Assembly (NCBI GenBank): GCA_033344775.1
Contig: JAWPMT010000005.1
Coordinates: 310,001 to 374,000 of the forward strand
Origin: Cytophagales bacterium
Lineage (GTDB): Bacteria; Bacteroidota; Bacteroidia; Cytophagales; Cyclobacteriaceae
Reading direction: 5' to 3'
DNA length: 64,000 nt
Position numbers and translations under genes: made by a program. Below, one piece after another: positions 30,608 through 41,500 of the stretch. The notes under the pieces were generated by a model. The model did not search any database. It was given only the letters and a program-made list of their open reading frames with translations, and had not been told where the DNA came from. How positions within the stretch are numbered: position 1 is the stretch's first letter; each line of letters begins with the position of its first letter.

Positions 30608-31310
30608 ACAATCGCATCATGACAAGTGGTTCTATTTTGTGGAACACAAGTACAGTGCCCACCCTTCAAATATGCAACTATTTATTTGAAATAAAAGCTA
30701 AAAAGAACCTATTTCAATTAACTGAATACATTATTTGTATGTCACATACACAGAAAGTTAATATTAGAATAATACAATTAATAAATATCGAAGAGATAAG
30801 ACAAATAGCTATCTATTATATCAGATAGATGAGTAAAAAAGCTTAATAGACTGACGAAACACTGACTTTTCTGATAGCTCATTCTACTTATAAAAACTTA
30901 CTAAAATCCATCTAGCCATTACTTTAGGCTCCAAGTAAAAAAGCCTAACTAAATTCTTGAAAAATTGTTCAATTGTCCTTTGAAAAATATGGACCTACAT
31001 GGTTATCCACACAGCTAGATAGTAAGTAGCGTAATCAACAAAGTGATCCATCCTTAACCCCGATCAATCTCAGAGGAGAAAGTATAATTCTTCACCGTTC
31101 CAACAGTGATTGAGTTAATTAGTTATTTGTTTTCCCTTCTTGTGATATGGAGATTCCTAAGTGGTGATGAACCATTTCGGGCGTTTCATGATAGCGAGGT
31201 GGTATTGTACTCTAATCTTGGAATTTCACTTGCAAAAAGATGGCTCTCAACGATTCGCTTGATCAAAGACTCGCCCCAGGAATATTGATTGGTTCAAGTG
31301 CAGTTACCAG
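30608..31310. other. Long AT-rich non-coding stretch upstream of the antiterminator gene
   Basis: About 700 bases between the antiterminator start and the terminator of the response-regulator gene. Only short open frames are present, with no family resemblance and no supporting context. The stretch should contain the promoter and leader of the left NRPS operon, and it holds the palindrome at 30736-30750. Confidence 0.6.
30736..30750. promoter_or_regulatory. Perfect 15-bp palindrome upstream of the antiterminator gene
   Basis: TGTATGT-C-ACATACA is perfectly symmetric about its central base. It lies 165 bases before the ATG at 30571, in the only region where a promoter for the left NRPS operon can lie. 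A dimeric regulator site is the simplest reading. Confidence 0.45.
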
Positions 31311-31348
31311 AAAAAAAAACAGCATTCTCGCGGTGTTTGAGAATGCTG
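31311..31348 (-). terminator. Rho-independent terminator of the response-regulator gene
   Basis: On the minus strand a perfect 10-bp stem (CAGCATTCTC / GAGAATGCTG) with a 9-base loop is followed by nine T residues (plus-strand A-run 31311-31319). It lies about 175 bases after the stop of the gene at 31524 and insulates it from the left NRPS operon. Confidence 0.88.
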
Positions 31349-31523
31349 ACTTGGCAAATGTCAAGGTCAATGAAATTCGACTGACAACCTTAAAAATTCC
31401 TGGTCTTTAAGGCCTTTGTCGTCTGGCGTAACGACATAACAAAGATGAAAATCCTATCTTCTTTGATCAAAAATCCGGGTAAGCAAAAAGGATCAAATCA
31501 GGTACCATTTAGGATCGGACAGA

Positions 31524-32399
31524 TCACCGAAACTTGATCAGGAAGTCGCGTAGTTTGTCTTCTGCGCCCAATCCAAGCTTTTTCTTAAGTCGGTAAAGGC
31601 TACTTTTCAGGCTGTTTTGGCCTATTCCCATGATAGAAGCAATCTCTTTATTCCCCATTCCAATCTTCACGTAAGCACATAACTTGAGGTCATGATTGGT
31701 CAGATCTGTAAACCGAACCTTTAGCTTGGTAAAAAACTCAGGATGCACATTTTCGAAGTGATACATGAAAGCATCCCAGGTTTTCCCCATGTCCTTTCGG
31801 CTTTTAAGCTTTTTGATCACATCATTAATGGCCTCAACTGAGGGCCGTTTCTTGATGGTTTTTAGCTCTTCGCTTATCTCATCAAGGAAAACCTGGGTCT
31901 CATTGGTATATAATGCCTGCAGGGTCAACTCACGATCTTTTCCTTCTGACATCTTTCGCTCATTGGCCACTAAGATCTCAATTTCCGCCTTTTTTTGCTT
32001 GAGTTCTCTGTATGAATTACTCAGTCTCAAGGCCGTCTGCACACGCGCCTCGATTTCCGTTTTGTTAAAGGGTTTTCGAACAAAGTCAATGGCTCCTGCT
32101 TCCATGGCTTCTTTCAGGTTATCTGCTGAATCCATGATTCCGGTTGTCATCAAAACAGGAATGTCCTTCGTTGAAGAGTTAGATTTGATCCTCAATGTAG
32201 CATCAATCCCATTCATGATGGGCATTGTCCAGTCCATGATAATGACATCAGGAAGTACTTCCTCTGCCATTCTACAACCTTCTTCACCATTCAAAGCCTG
32301 CAACATCTCATACCCCTGAGGCTGAAAAATATCAATTAACAAGGATCGATTGAGTTCCTGATCGTCTACGATCAATATACGGGGGATGTGATTGAGCAT
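31524..32399 (-). CDS. Response regulator: receiver, coiled coil and LuxR-like HTH
   Basis: 291 residues from ATG 32399, where the receiver fold begins (RILIVDDQELNRSLL); an ATG at 32462 would add 21 residues. The receiver has its phosphoacceptor aspartate in VIIMDWTMPIMNG, plus T in LMTTG and K in FVRKPFN. A helical linker (about 125-215) leads to a C-terminal helix-turn-helix (LTNHDLKLCAYVKIGMGNKEIASIMGIGQNSLKSSLYRLKKKLG-like). This C-terminal type is common in Bacteroidota regulators that follow propeller sensors. The kinase gene ends 130 bases upstream and is its evident partner. Confidence 0.88.
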   Translation of the reverse strand: MLNHIPRILIVDDQELNRSLLIDIFQPQGYEMLQALNGEEGCRMAEEVLPDVIIMDWTMPIMNGIDATLRIKSNSSTKDIPVLMTTGIMDSADNLKEAMEAGAIDFVRKPFNKTEIEARVQTALRLSNSYRELKQKKAEIEILVANERKMSEGKDRELTLQALYTNETQVFLDEISEELKTIKKRPSVEAINDVIKKLKSRKDMGKTWDAFMYHFENVHPEFFTKLKVRFTDLTNHDLKLCAYVKIGMGNKEIASIMGIGQNSLKSSLYRLKKKLGLGAEDKLRDFLIKFR

Positions 32400-32529
32400 A
32401 CTTTCCTTAAATCGGGACCAAAGTTGTGTAACATCAAGGATAGCAAAAATTGTACGTATCATCAAATGAACCTTGAAACGAAGAAGTAACTAACACCTTT
32501 GAATCAGCAGGTCAAAAAAATACTTGAAT

Positions 32530-35481
32530 TCATCCCTGTAAGGGAATCACAACCGTTGCGATCGTTCCTGAATTGGGGCCTGAAGAAAAATCCAACTTAC
32601 CATCAACCGTGACCAATCTGCTTGAAATATTACTTATCCCTATTCCACCTGTGAGATCTTTATCCATTCCAATACCATCATCTTCGACGATCAAAATAAG
32701 ATTTCCATCATTTTCAATCAATTGTACGTCAACTTTTTTGGCCCTCGCATGTTTGCTAATGTTATTAACTAGTTCCTGAAAAATGCGATAAACGGATATC
32801 TCAATTTGATTTTCGTAGCGATTCCGAAGGTTAAAATGCTGAAAATCGGCATTAATTTCATTGATGGAAAACATATTATTAATCACATCTTCCATTGCCG
32901 GAACAAGGCCCAGTTCAATGAGTGCCTTTGGCATCATCTGATGTGACAACCCACGCGTCTCGATCGCTGCTTGTTCGGAAATTTTCAAAGCCTTCTGAAC
33001 CGCTGCTTTTTCCGCTTCCGTCGTTACCGCAAGTTCAACAATAGATAAATTTACCTTTATGGCTGCTAACTGCTGAACAACTCCATCATGGAGGTCTTTG
33101 GCAATTCGCTTTCGTTCGTTTTCAGTGGCGGTGAGAACCGCTTTAAATCCCGCTTCTCGTTCTCTGGTCACTGCCATCTCCAGGTTCTGCTGAACCTCCA
33201 GGGCCTTTAATTTTCTTCTCGTACTTGCATATTTCAATGCGTAATAGAGTAAGAAAAGCCCCGTAAGTACTATTAATAACTTAAAAAGCAAGGTTTCGAA
33301 AACATCTTTCTCGATTGCAAAGGATTTCGACACCTGGCTTCCTTGTTGCCCATAGATGTTTTTCGATCGAACATGAAAAGTGTAATTTCCACCTTTCAGA
33401 TTCGTATAATCCTTGAATGACTCCATCGTCCAGTCGGACCATTCCCTGTCATAACCCTCAAGCCAAAATTGATACTGATTATGATCTGACGACTCAAAAA
33501 ACAAAGCAGCTGCATTCAAACGAAGATCCTGAACTTCTTCTGTAAAGACCAGTTCATTTTTTTCTGTAACATGTACTGTGGAATCCTCTCCGAAGGTGAT
33601 ACTCTGAAGTTTAGTAAAAAAACCGGGAGTCGTTCTTCGTGCATCCGGATCTACCCTTACGAGCCCAGCCGGTCCGCCTAACCAGGTGGTTCCATCATCT
33701 TCCAAATAGGCGGCGTAATGATAGTCTTTCTGATTTAAAATGGCGTAGGATATCGTATCAACTGTTGGGGCTCCTTCCAGGCCTACCTTGATGATCTTTT
33801 CACTACTTGAGACGATGATTTCATTTCTATTTGCGTTAAAATCTAAGGAATAGGCCCCTACCTGTGAATTACAAAACAGGTCTCCAAAATCGCAATAGGG
33901 CTCAATCAACCCTGAAGCTTTATTGACATATAAAATTCCACCATTGAACACCACCAGAATTTCCCCACGGAAATAATGAACGTCTGCATATTCCGAAATT
34001 TCAATTTCTGAATCAAAATTTACTTGGGTGACCACCGCATTCACCATTGGAGATTGAATTTTAAATACTCCTGAGGTCAATGTCCCGGTCCAAAGATTTC
34101 CTTCATCATCTTCGGTAATGGATTGAACATGAGCCGTGATCCCTTCTATCCAATTAGGTTCACCCCAATTTTCTCCAGATTTCTTTCTAGAAAAAACTCC
34201 CTTAGGGCTCCCAAAGAAAAACAACGAGGGATCTGTTCGTGATCGATGAACACACCTTACAGTCTCTCTATCCAGCCGTTCGAACTTATCAGTCAGTTTG
34301 CCAAAACCTCTTTGTGAGGTAGTGTAATTTACCCCATCAATTCGAATAAGCTGAAGTGCATACACCGTGAGCATTGGGTCATCAAATTCCCAGCTTTCTT
34401 CTTTTTTGAGGAGTTTTTGTACACTTTGTCCCTTTCCGGTAAATAAGGTATTGTTTAATCTCTCAATTGAAAGGACTGCCGCTCCATTGCTCCCACGAGT
34501 CTTGAAGTATTCCAGATAACCGTAATTTTCAATTCGGGAGATCCCATTATCAGTACAGGCCCAGATATTACCCTGGCGGTCCTTAAACGAATAAAAGACC
34601 AGGTTATCCGCCAAACCGTCTTTACGGGTTATTTTATTGATAAAATTGCCTTCACCATCCAAAAAATACATACCATCACGGTAGGATCTGACCACTGCCA
34701 GATCTTTGTCCAGGGAATCGATCCCCCACATTTCTTTCTCAAAAAGTTGGTCGGAAATGCCAACTGGACCCGATGTTCGGTCTTCGTTCAAAACATAAAA
34801 CCATCTGCGTCTACTGGCCATCAGCCATTTTTTATCAAACCTTCTAAAAATAGATGCTTGCTCAATTTCTTTTGCTAATAAGGAATCTTGTAAGGCACCA
34901 ATCTGTCCATCTGAAATTTGGAGTATTTCTCTTGACCTTGCCTCCTGGAATATCAACCCATCTTCTCCTTTATTGGCAGAAACACGGAAATAAGTATCCT
35001 TGTCATAAGAACTAATAATCGTATCCTGATCATAAGTCAGTATCCCAAATCGGGCGATAAGAAAGATTTTTTCATCACTTTCGTAAAGGAAATGACTCAC
35101 ATCAAACTGATGCTTGGAAGAATCTAGTTTAGTAAGCAAGGTCTCAAATCTCAAATCACCACTTTCACTACGTTTCAGATATCCGAAGCTTGATGCGCCT
35201 GCTGCATAGATGGTTCCATCTTTCGCTTCCAACAAGGTCTGAATGCCTCGTCCCTTGATCAAATTCCAGTCTTCACCATTATAAATCAGAATTCCATTAC
35301 CATTTGCGAAATATAGGTACCCATCTGAAGCATGAATACCGTGATAGGTCTGATGATGGCCCCCAAGATCCGAAGGAGTAAATGTCCTGATAACAGGTAC
35401 ACCATGTTCATTACCCTGGGACAATACATGCTGACAAACAAATAACAATAATGATAGAAAGGCGGCTAGGTTATTTTTCAT
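32530..35481 (-). CDS. Propeller sensor histidine kinase, HisKA_3 (NarX) type
   Basis: 983 residues with a signal peptide (MKNNLAAFLSLLLFVCQHVLSQG). The periplasmic part has propeller-like repeats (GYLYFANGNGILIYNG, GNLWTGTLTSGVFKI) and a Y_Y_Y domain (about 660-730). A helix at about 738-758 is followed by a coiled coil and the HisKA_3 dimerisation motif ERKRIAKDLHDGVVQQL, where H of LHDG is phosphorylated. The ATPase domain has FQELVNNISKHA and VEDDGIGM. Kinases of this subfamily usually signal to LuxR-type regulators; the adjacent regulator fits, and the LuxR regulator at 42826 is a second possible partner. Confidence 0.92.
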   Translation of the reverse strand: MKNNLAAFLSLLLFVCQHVLSQGNEHGVPVIRTFTPSDLGGHHQTYHGIHASDGYLYFANGNGILIYNGEDWNLIKGRGIQTLLEAKDGTIYAAGASSFGYLKRSESGDLRFETLLTKLDSSKHQFDVSHFLYESDEKIFLIARFGILTYDQDTIISSYDKDTYFRVSANKGEDGLIFQEARSREILQISDGQIGALQDSLLAKEIEQASIFRRFDKKWLMASRRRWFYVLNEDRTSGPVGISDQLFEKEMWGIDSLDKDLAVVRSYRDGMYFLDGEGNFINKITRKDGLADNLVFYSFKDRQGNIWACTDNGISRIENYGYLEYFKTRGSNGAAVLSIERLNNTLFTGKGQSVQKLLKKEESWEFDDPMLTVYALQLIRIDGVNYTTSQRGFGKLTDKFERLDRETVRCVHRSRTDPSLFFFGSPKGVFSRKKSGENWGEPNWIEGITAHVQSITEDDEGNLWTGTLTSGVFKIQSPMVNAVVTQVNFDSEIEISEYADVHYFRGEILVVFNGGILYVNKASGLIEPYCDFGDLFCNSQVGAYSLDFNANRNEIIVSSSEKIIKVGLEGAPTVDTISYAILNQKDYHYAAYLEDDGTTWLGGPAGLVRVDPDARRTTPGFFTKLQSITFGEDSTVHVTEKNELVFTEEVQDLRLNAAALFFESSDHNQYQFWLEGYDREWSDWTMESFKDYTNLKGGNYTFHVRSKNIYGQQGSQVSKSFAIEKDVFETLLFKLLIVLTGLFLLYYALKYASTRRKLKALEVQQNLEMAVTREREAGFKAVLTATENERKRIAKDLHDGVVQQLAAIKVNLSIVELAVTTEAEKAAVQKALKISEQAAIETRGLSHQMMPKALIELGLVPAMEDVINNMFSINEINADFQHFNLRNRYENQIEISVYRIFQELVNNISKHARAKKVDVQLIENDGNLILIVEDDGIGMDKDLTGGIGISNISSRLVTVDGKLDFSSGPNSGTIATVVIPLQG

Positions 35482-35684
35482 TTGGCGTATAATAGGTATG
35501 GTGTGGCAATTGATAAGTTAAGTTTTAATCGCAGAGAAAACAAGGCCGAATGCTTCCGGATGAAACCAATAGGTGTCAGGCCGCAGTAATGAAAGAATTC
35601 AGGGACACAATAAATGTGTCCCCTTCCCCCAACTTAATCCAAAGCCAATTGCTGAGGAATGTTTTGGCTTATACGGATGACTTA

Positions 35685-38459
35685 TCACAGGGAAATACCT
35701 GCTCGGAAACCAGCATAGTTGACAAACTTGCCTGAGTTGAGAAACAACCCGCCATGAAACAATTTCCAGCGTGCATTTACTCCTAACCTAAAATGCCCAG
35801 GAGTGTCTGTGATTCCATCACTTTTCAAGACATTGATATGATAGAAAAGCTCTGGTCCTACTTTCAGGTCGTTGAAAGAATGAACATATCTTAATCCTAC
35901 TGGCACATTCACAAACCACTGTGGATCAGGTTTTTCAGGGCTATCTCCTTGCTCAGGTGCATAAGCCAGAGCATCTCCACCAAAGTGGAAATTAATAGGC
36001 AGATTTACAATGTCATATAATTGGATCGCATAGAGGATACCAACATTCGCCATCCCGGAAATTCCGTCGGGGTTAACCAGATAAAAGTTTCCATAGAGCT
36101 CGCGTAACTTATCGTTCATCAATCTGGCTCCAACTCCCAATGAACCCTGATCTGAATTTTCAAAACCGAAGTTCTGCACGTGCGCATTGAATCCTTTGAA
36201 AATGTAATTGCTCTTATCAAGCTTTTCAGCATTTCCTCCCATTTTCAGGTTTAGCCCTGCAGAACCATCATCATCATCCTCATCCCTCACAACAACATTC
36301 CCGTCCGTGTATAATTCATCGATGCTGCGACCACAATCAGACCCATCTGGCAAACCTCCTTTTTGTGCTGCTTCTTTGAAGAGTGATTTCAGGTCAATCT
36401 CCTCTTTGATAAGGGCCAACGCACCTAAATCTTCTTTTAAGGCCGAAATATCCTCGTCTCCGGTGATTTCATCCTGACCTTCTCGCTGCAATCTCAAAGA
36501 AGTGATTTTCAATTCTACCCGACGATTTTTTTGACGCCCTTCTTCCGTTTCATTGGAGGCCACAGGAAGTGTTTCACCATAACCAACCGCATCAATTCTT
36601 TGTCCGTTGATGCCCTTTTCGATGAGGTAATTCCTTACTGAATTTACCCGAGCCTGTGAAAGTTGCTGATTTGCTTCATCGGATCCCACATTATCAGTAT
36701 GACCTCCGAATTCAATAACGATCTCGGATTTTTCCATGATGTCATACAGGTGGTTCAATTCTGTTTTTGATTCCTCTCTTAACGTGGCCTTGCCAAAATC
36801 GAAAAACAAATTGTCAACATTGAAAGATGCTCCCACTTCTATTGCCTGTACCTCATGGTCCTGAGTGATGGTTCTTTGATTTTCCAGCTCCAGTAAATAG
36901 GCATATTTGGCCTCTCTTAACAACTGTCGCACCTTTTCACTTTCAAGATCATATGAATCTGTAAGCTTAATGAAGTCATCAAAGTTCTGGAGCATATCTC
37001 CTTCAGTAGTTGCTGATAGGTGTACATTAAATGATCTATTAAACGCCTTGTAGTTACTCTCAGAAGTCTGTAGTTGGGCAAATTTGTCACCTACGATCTC
37101 TTCGAAACTTCTGATGGGATAATACTTTGATAAGTCATTGAGGTCCAAATCCGTATCGTAATACAAATACCCTTTCATGTCTACAATTACGTCATATCTT
37201 TTGTATGCGGGCAATGAAAGTGCATAGCTACCATCGTTTTCATCACTTACGGTCAGCCCAACTTCTTCCTTCGTTTCATGATCATAGTACCGAATAATAA
37301 CTGGCACACCTTTGGCCTTCTCATTGACCACTGTCCCTTTGACATTAATAAATGTCTCTGGCCTTAAACTTGGAGGCAGAATGAATTCATAGATATTTCG
37401 ATTTTTCGTAATACTTGTTTGATCATAGGCACCAATATACCCTCGGGTACCCGAAGAAGGTATCGCCAAGTATCGATCGGAATCTAAGGTGTTGATCTCT
37501 TTACCCATGTTGATGGGTTCTGACCAATTCTCCCAGGTATCATCCAGTCGGCGTGTTACAAAAAGATCTTGGCTTCCAAAAGAAAAGTACCCTGAACTAG
37601 AAAAATAGAGTGTTTCATCATCTGCAGCGAGGTAAGGGGAATACTCGCCTTCCGGGGTATTGATCCCCGACAAATTGATGGGTACTGACCACCCTTCACT
37701 ACCGATAGTGGTCATATATAGGTCCGTTCCTCCTTTTCCTCCAGCTCGATCACTGACAAAAAGCAAATATTTTCCACTACCACTTAAAGAGGCCTGGGCT
37801 TCCCAGTCGTCAGTATTGACCGATCCTCCAAGGTTACAAGGGAATGTCCAGGTTTCTTCTTCTTTCACAGAATAAAACAAGTCACCCCCACCGAAGGACC
37901 CGGGATAATTCCCGAACAAAATGACGACATCCTGATCTGCATTGATCCCTAACAAACCTTCATGTGTTGTGGTATTGAGCACATCAAAATTGATCGGATT
38001 GCCCCAGTTTCCATCATCGAGTCGGTTGGTATAGAACAGATCCTCTCCCCCTTTCCCATCATCCCTGTCACTCCCCGTAAAGTACAGTCTACTACCATCC
38101 TTGCTGACCACAGGGTAGTATTCTAGTTTATCGGTATTGATGTTATCGATGGATCGAAGCTCTATGTCCTCATCTTGCCTTTTCAGTAATTCGATATATT
38201 TCCTGGCGTAAATAATATCTGCGCCACTATATTCATCCTTGTATTTTTCCATGGCGGAAATCGCCTTATCAAATTCTTTCAAGGCGAAATAACTTTTGGA
38301 AAGGTTCAGGTACTTGGATGCATCATTCCTAACTTCAGATTCATAGTAGCGTGCTGCATTGTAATAGTCTTTATTTTCAAAGTAACTATTACCATCTTGG
38401 GCGGCTGCAAATGTCAAACCTAGTAGCATTATGCAGGCGGTGAATATATAATGTTTCAT
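35685..38459 (-). CDS. OmpA-family protein with WD40-like repeats and a C-terminal barrel
   Basis: 924 residues. Signal peptide (MKHYIFTACIMLLGLTFAAAQ); TPR-like segment (about 25-95); PD40/WD40-like repeats (about 110-350, e.g. SKDGSRLYFTGSDRDDGKGGEDLF); a carboxypeptidase-regulatory-like beta domain (about 365-430); an OmpA peptidoglycan-binding domain (about 548-655: FFDFGKATL, GGHTDNVGSDEANQQLSQARVNSV-type block, NRRVEL). Unusually, about 230 more residues follow, with alternating beta pattern and a terminal aromatic-hydrophobic strand (NYAGFRAGISL), like an outer-membrane barrel. Most relatives end at the OmpA domain. It lies 87 bases after the CHAT gene, and a perfect 18-bp dyad lies in that gap. 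Confidence 0.88.
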   Translation of the reverse strand: MKHYIFTACIMLLGLTFAAAQDGNSYFENKDYYNAARYYESEVRNDASKYLNLSKSYFALKEFDKAISAMEKYKDEYSGADIIYARKYIELLKRQDEDIELRSIDNINTDKLEYYPVVSKDGSRLYFTGSDRDDGKGGEDLFYTNRLDDGNWGNPINFDVLNTTTHEGLLGINADQDVVILFGNYPGSFGGGDLFYSVKEEETWTFPCNLGGSVNTDDWEAQASLSGSGKYLLFVSDRAGGKGGTDLYMTTIGSEGWSVPINLSGINTPEGEYSPYLAADDETLYFSSSGYFSFGSQDLFVTRRLDDTWENWSEPINMGKEINTLDSDRYLAIPSSGTRGYIGAYDQTSITKNRNIYEFILPPSLRPETFINVKGTVVNEKAKGVPVIIRYYDHETKEEVGLTVSDENDGSYALSLPAYKRYDVIVDMKGYLYYDTDLDLNDLSKYYPIRSFEEIVGDKFAQLQTSESNYKAFNRSFNVHLSATTEGDMLQNFDDFIKLTDSYDLESEKVRQLLREAKYAYLLELENQRTITQDHEVQAIEVGASFNVDNLFFDFGKATLREESKTELNHLYDIMEKSEIVIEFGGHTDNVGSDEANQQLSQARVNSVRNYLIEKGINGQRIDAVGYGETLPVASNETEEGRQKNRRVELKITSLRLQREGQDEITGDEDISALKEDLGALALIKEEIDLKSLFKEAAQKGGLPDGSDCGRSIDELYTDGNVVVRDEDDDDGSAGLNLKMGGNAEKLDKSNYIFKGFNAHVQNFGFENSDQGSLGVGARLMNDKLRELYGNFYLVNPDGISGMANVGILYAIQLYDIVNLPINFHFGGDALAYAPEQGDSPEKPDPQWFVNVPVGLRYVHSFNDLKVGPELFYHINVLKSDGITDTPGHFRLGVNARWKLFHGGLFLNSGKFVNYAGFRAGISL

Positions 38460-38506
38460 GGCTTTAAGATTTAAACCAAAGGTCCTATTCTTTCACGGCC
38501 ATGGGT

Positions 38507-38524
38507 ATACCGTATTTACGGTAT
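38507..38524. promoter_or_regulatory. 18-bp dyad, copy 1 (upstream of the OmpA-like gene)
   Basis: ATACCGTA-TT-TACGGTAT is a perfect 8-bp inverted repeat with a 2-base spacer, 48 bases before the ATG at 38459. A near copy with the same half-sites and spacing lies at 42766-42783 and a degenerate one at 50025-50042, all in intergenic gaps of the same locus. Confidence 0.7.
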
Positions 38525-38546
38525 TTACATCCGTTTTATTACGTAA

Positions 38547-41500
38547 TTAGTAACCAATAAGCTTGAATGGTGCCCAGTAATACGGATGATTAAATTGCTC
38601 TGATTGGATCAGTTTGATCTTTGCTTTTTGCAGAGATTGGGCATAATTCCCTGTGATTAGCAATTCATTGTAAAAGTTGATCATCAGTTGTTTGGTGCTT
38701 TCATCATTGACCTTCCATTGAGAGACCAGTACCCTGCGGGCTCCGGCTAAAAAGAAACTTCGGGAAAGCCCCACGACACCTTCTCCCATGAAATAGGTGC
38801 CGAGGCCTGTTTCGCAAGCTGAAAGGGAAACCAACTCAGCATTGAGTTGAAGCAATTCAATCTCATTGGCGAATAAAATTCCATCCTCGGCATTGTTAGA
38901 ACTAGGATCAAGGAAAAGACCTGACTTGTTAGGATTTAGCTCATTAACAAACCCATGTGTAGCAAAATGCAGGTACTTTACTTTGTTATAATTCAAAGCT
39001 TTCACTCGATCCTCGCTAGCCTCGGATTGAAGGAAGTATTGGGCATTGATCGTGGCTCCTTCAAAAAGGTTATTCAATTGTTCTACCTCAGATTTTGTAC
39101 CCGGAAGCGGCTGAAGCTCCTGATCGAATGAGAAAGATCTTGAAGTGCCTAACGATGGAGCCATGGCCTCTCTAACAAAACGGCTTGCATCCAGATTCAG
39201 TTTATTGTTTTGATCAAAAACCGGAGCAAAGGCGATCATTTCATTAGGCTTTTCCTTTACTTCTCTAGCTGCTATGGCTTCTCTTAGTGAAAGAGAATTG
39301 TGGTAGGTGATTTGATAAGTTTCTATCAAAAAGGGATGGTCCTCCGACTTCCTGAGTAATTCAAAAGGTAAGGTATTCAAAGGCCCTGAGGGAATGATAA
39401 TCAAATTCGAAATGGATTCGCCTTCCAGATATCCTACAATTGGATCAAGAAGCGATCCATAAATTCTCTTACCAGCGGCATCTAAGGCAGCGCTTATTTT
39501 AAATAACACGGAGTTATTGAGTGCTAACAGGCTCTTTGAGAAAGTGTTTTCATCATAGTTGTGATAACTAACTTTTACGTTTTTTTTGGTGATCAGAATT
39601 GATACCAGCGTATCCCTGGTAAAGTCATATTGAAGCACAGCCGATCCTTCCTCCAATGATTTTTGTAAAGCTGAGGTAGAAATTCTCCCGGGTCCGTCCA
39701 CCCACTTCCTAGTAGATTTTTCCAGAGACTCTATCTCGGTTAGTATCTCCAGTTTACGATCATGCAGTCGAGTAATCACTGAAGGTTGTTCTGCTAAAGC
39801 CAAAGCCGCATCTACTCGCACCAGCAGTGCTTTTTTTTCAAAAAGCTGTCGATCAGATTCCGTATTGGCAAGACTTCTATGCGAGATACTACGAGTCAAT
39901 ACAGAAGACTTAGAAGCCTCCATGAAATGGAGAATTCGATCCAAATTCTTCTCTGAGGGTGCCCTATCATGTGCTAACATCGCAGCTTCCAACCCTAGTG
40001 TATTACTGGATGAATAGGCGTTCGTAATTTGATCTGACTCATTCAATAACTGACTTTGCCCCTTCTTTTTGAAGTCATTGGCCAAAGCAATGGTTTCGAA
40101 AATGGGCTCTAATTGGTCGCTTTCGAATTCCAACAGGTATTTTGCTTTCTGTACGTAGAACAGATAACGCTGATGATAGGAAATTTTTTCGGCGAATAAT
40201 TTCAAATCCCGCTCAGTTCTCTCGATCAATGCTTTGGCTTCTGGTAATTTCCCATTGGCCTTTAATGCTCCAATCAGAATATGCCGAACCCTTGTCTTTT
40301 CGCTTTCATCGTTGTGGGTTTGTGTCAGGATTGCCATGGCTTTATTCAGCAAAATCACTTCCTCGTTATACTTTTCAAGCACCTCTAAGGCAAGCGACTT
40401 ATTCACCAAACAGGCATAAACTTTGCTGGACATGCTCCCATAGGTGCTCTCATACAGTTCGATTGCTGAATCGTAGTGAGCAATTGCCTCTTCCTCGTGA
40501 CCAGCTAAGTCATAGAATCGTGCGCATTTTTCATACAGAGATGCCAATAATGTTTGATCGCTCAATTGCGTGGTAAGTGGAATGAGCTTCTTTAACGCTT
40601 TCAATGCCGCTTCATAGTCATACCCTATGGCTTCAATCGCATTGATACGGACCAAAATAGCATCACGACTATTATTCCCATAGATGTCCTCATATAGCTG
40701 AATGGCACTTTCATACAGCGTTTTTGCTTTGAATTCTTGATTAATATTTTGATATACCGTGCCCAGGTTGTTGTAGCAAAGCGCCACATCTTTCGAATGT
40801 GCATCGACACTTCTGTAAATGTTCAATGCCTTCTCCATCATTTCAATCGCTTCGTAAGGTCTTCCGATGTTGTCCAGCAGAATCCCATAATTCAAGTAAT
40901 CGCCAGCCAATTCAGGACTATTTCTTTCGAAACTAGATTCAGAAATATCAACAGATCTCTTTGAGTGAGTCAATGCTTCCTCGGATCTTCCCAGATGCAT
41001 CAGCGCCATAGCATAGTTGTTCAGCGCATAAGTCGCATTGTGATCCTCTTCACCGTACAACTTTTCTGTAAGCTCGATCGATTTTTCGTAAAACATTGTG
41101 GCAGAATCGTACAATCCCAAGTCTGCATAGCACAGTCCGAGGTTATTATAAAGGCTTATTTTGAATGGATGGTTTTCATTCAGCCCTTGTTCGGCCAGTT
41201 GTACCGCCAACTTAAATTCACGCAGTGCCTCCCGAAGCTGATTTAACTCTTTTAAAATAAATGAAAGGTTACGATGGATAGGATAGCGCTCTCTGGGATT
41301 CAGGTCAATTTTATCTGCCAGGGAAAGGGCCTTCTCCGCAAGGGATTTTGCTTCAAAAAATTGATAGTAGTCGTTGAGCGCCTTAGCAAAATCCGACATG
41401 CATTTGATGTGCCATTTATTTAAGGTGTCCACCTGGAAGTAATCCAAAGCAGTTTGATACAAAGCAATTGCTTTCTCGGTCTGATCCAGATCTGAGTAGC

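Noticed and set aside
30619-30828. A 69-residue plus-strand open frame in the antiterminator upstream region.
   Set aside because: Low-complexity composition, no recognisable domain or membrane pattern, and it lies where a promoter for the opposite strand is expected.
31106-31288. A 60-residue plus-strand open frame (GTG start) with one hydrophobic stretch.
   Set aside because: No family resemblance, no operon partner, and it points into the A-run of a strong minus-strand terminator. It could be real but cannot be supported.
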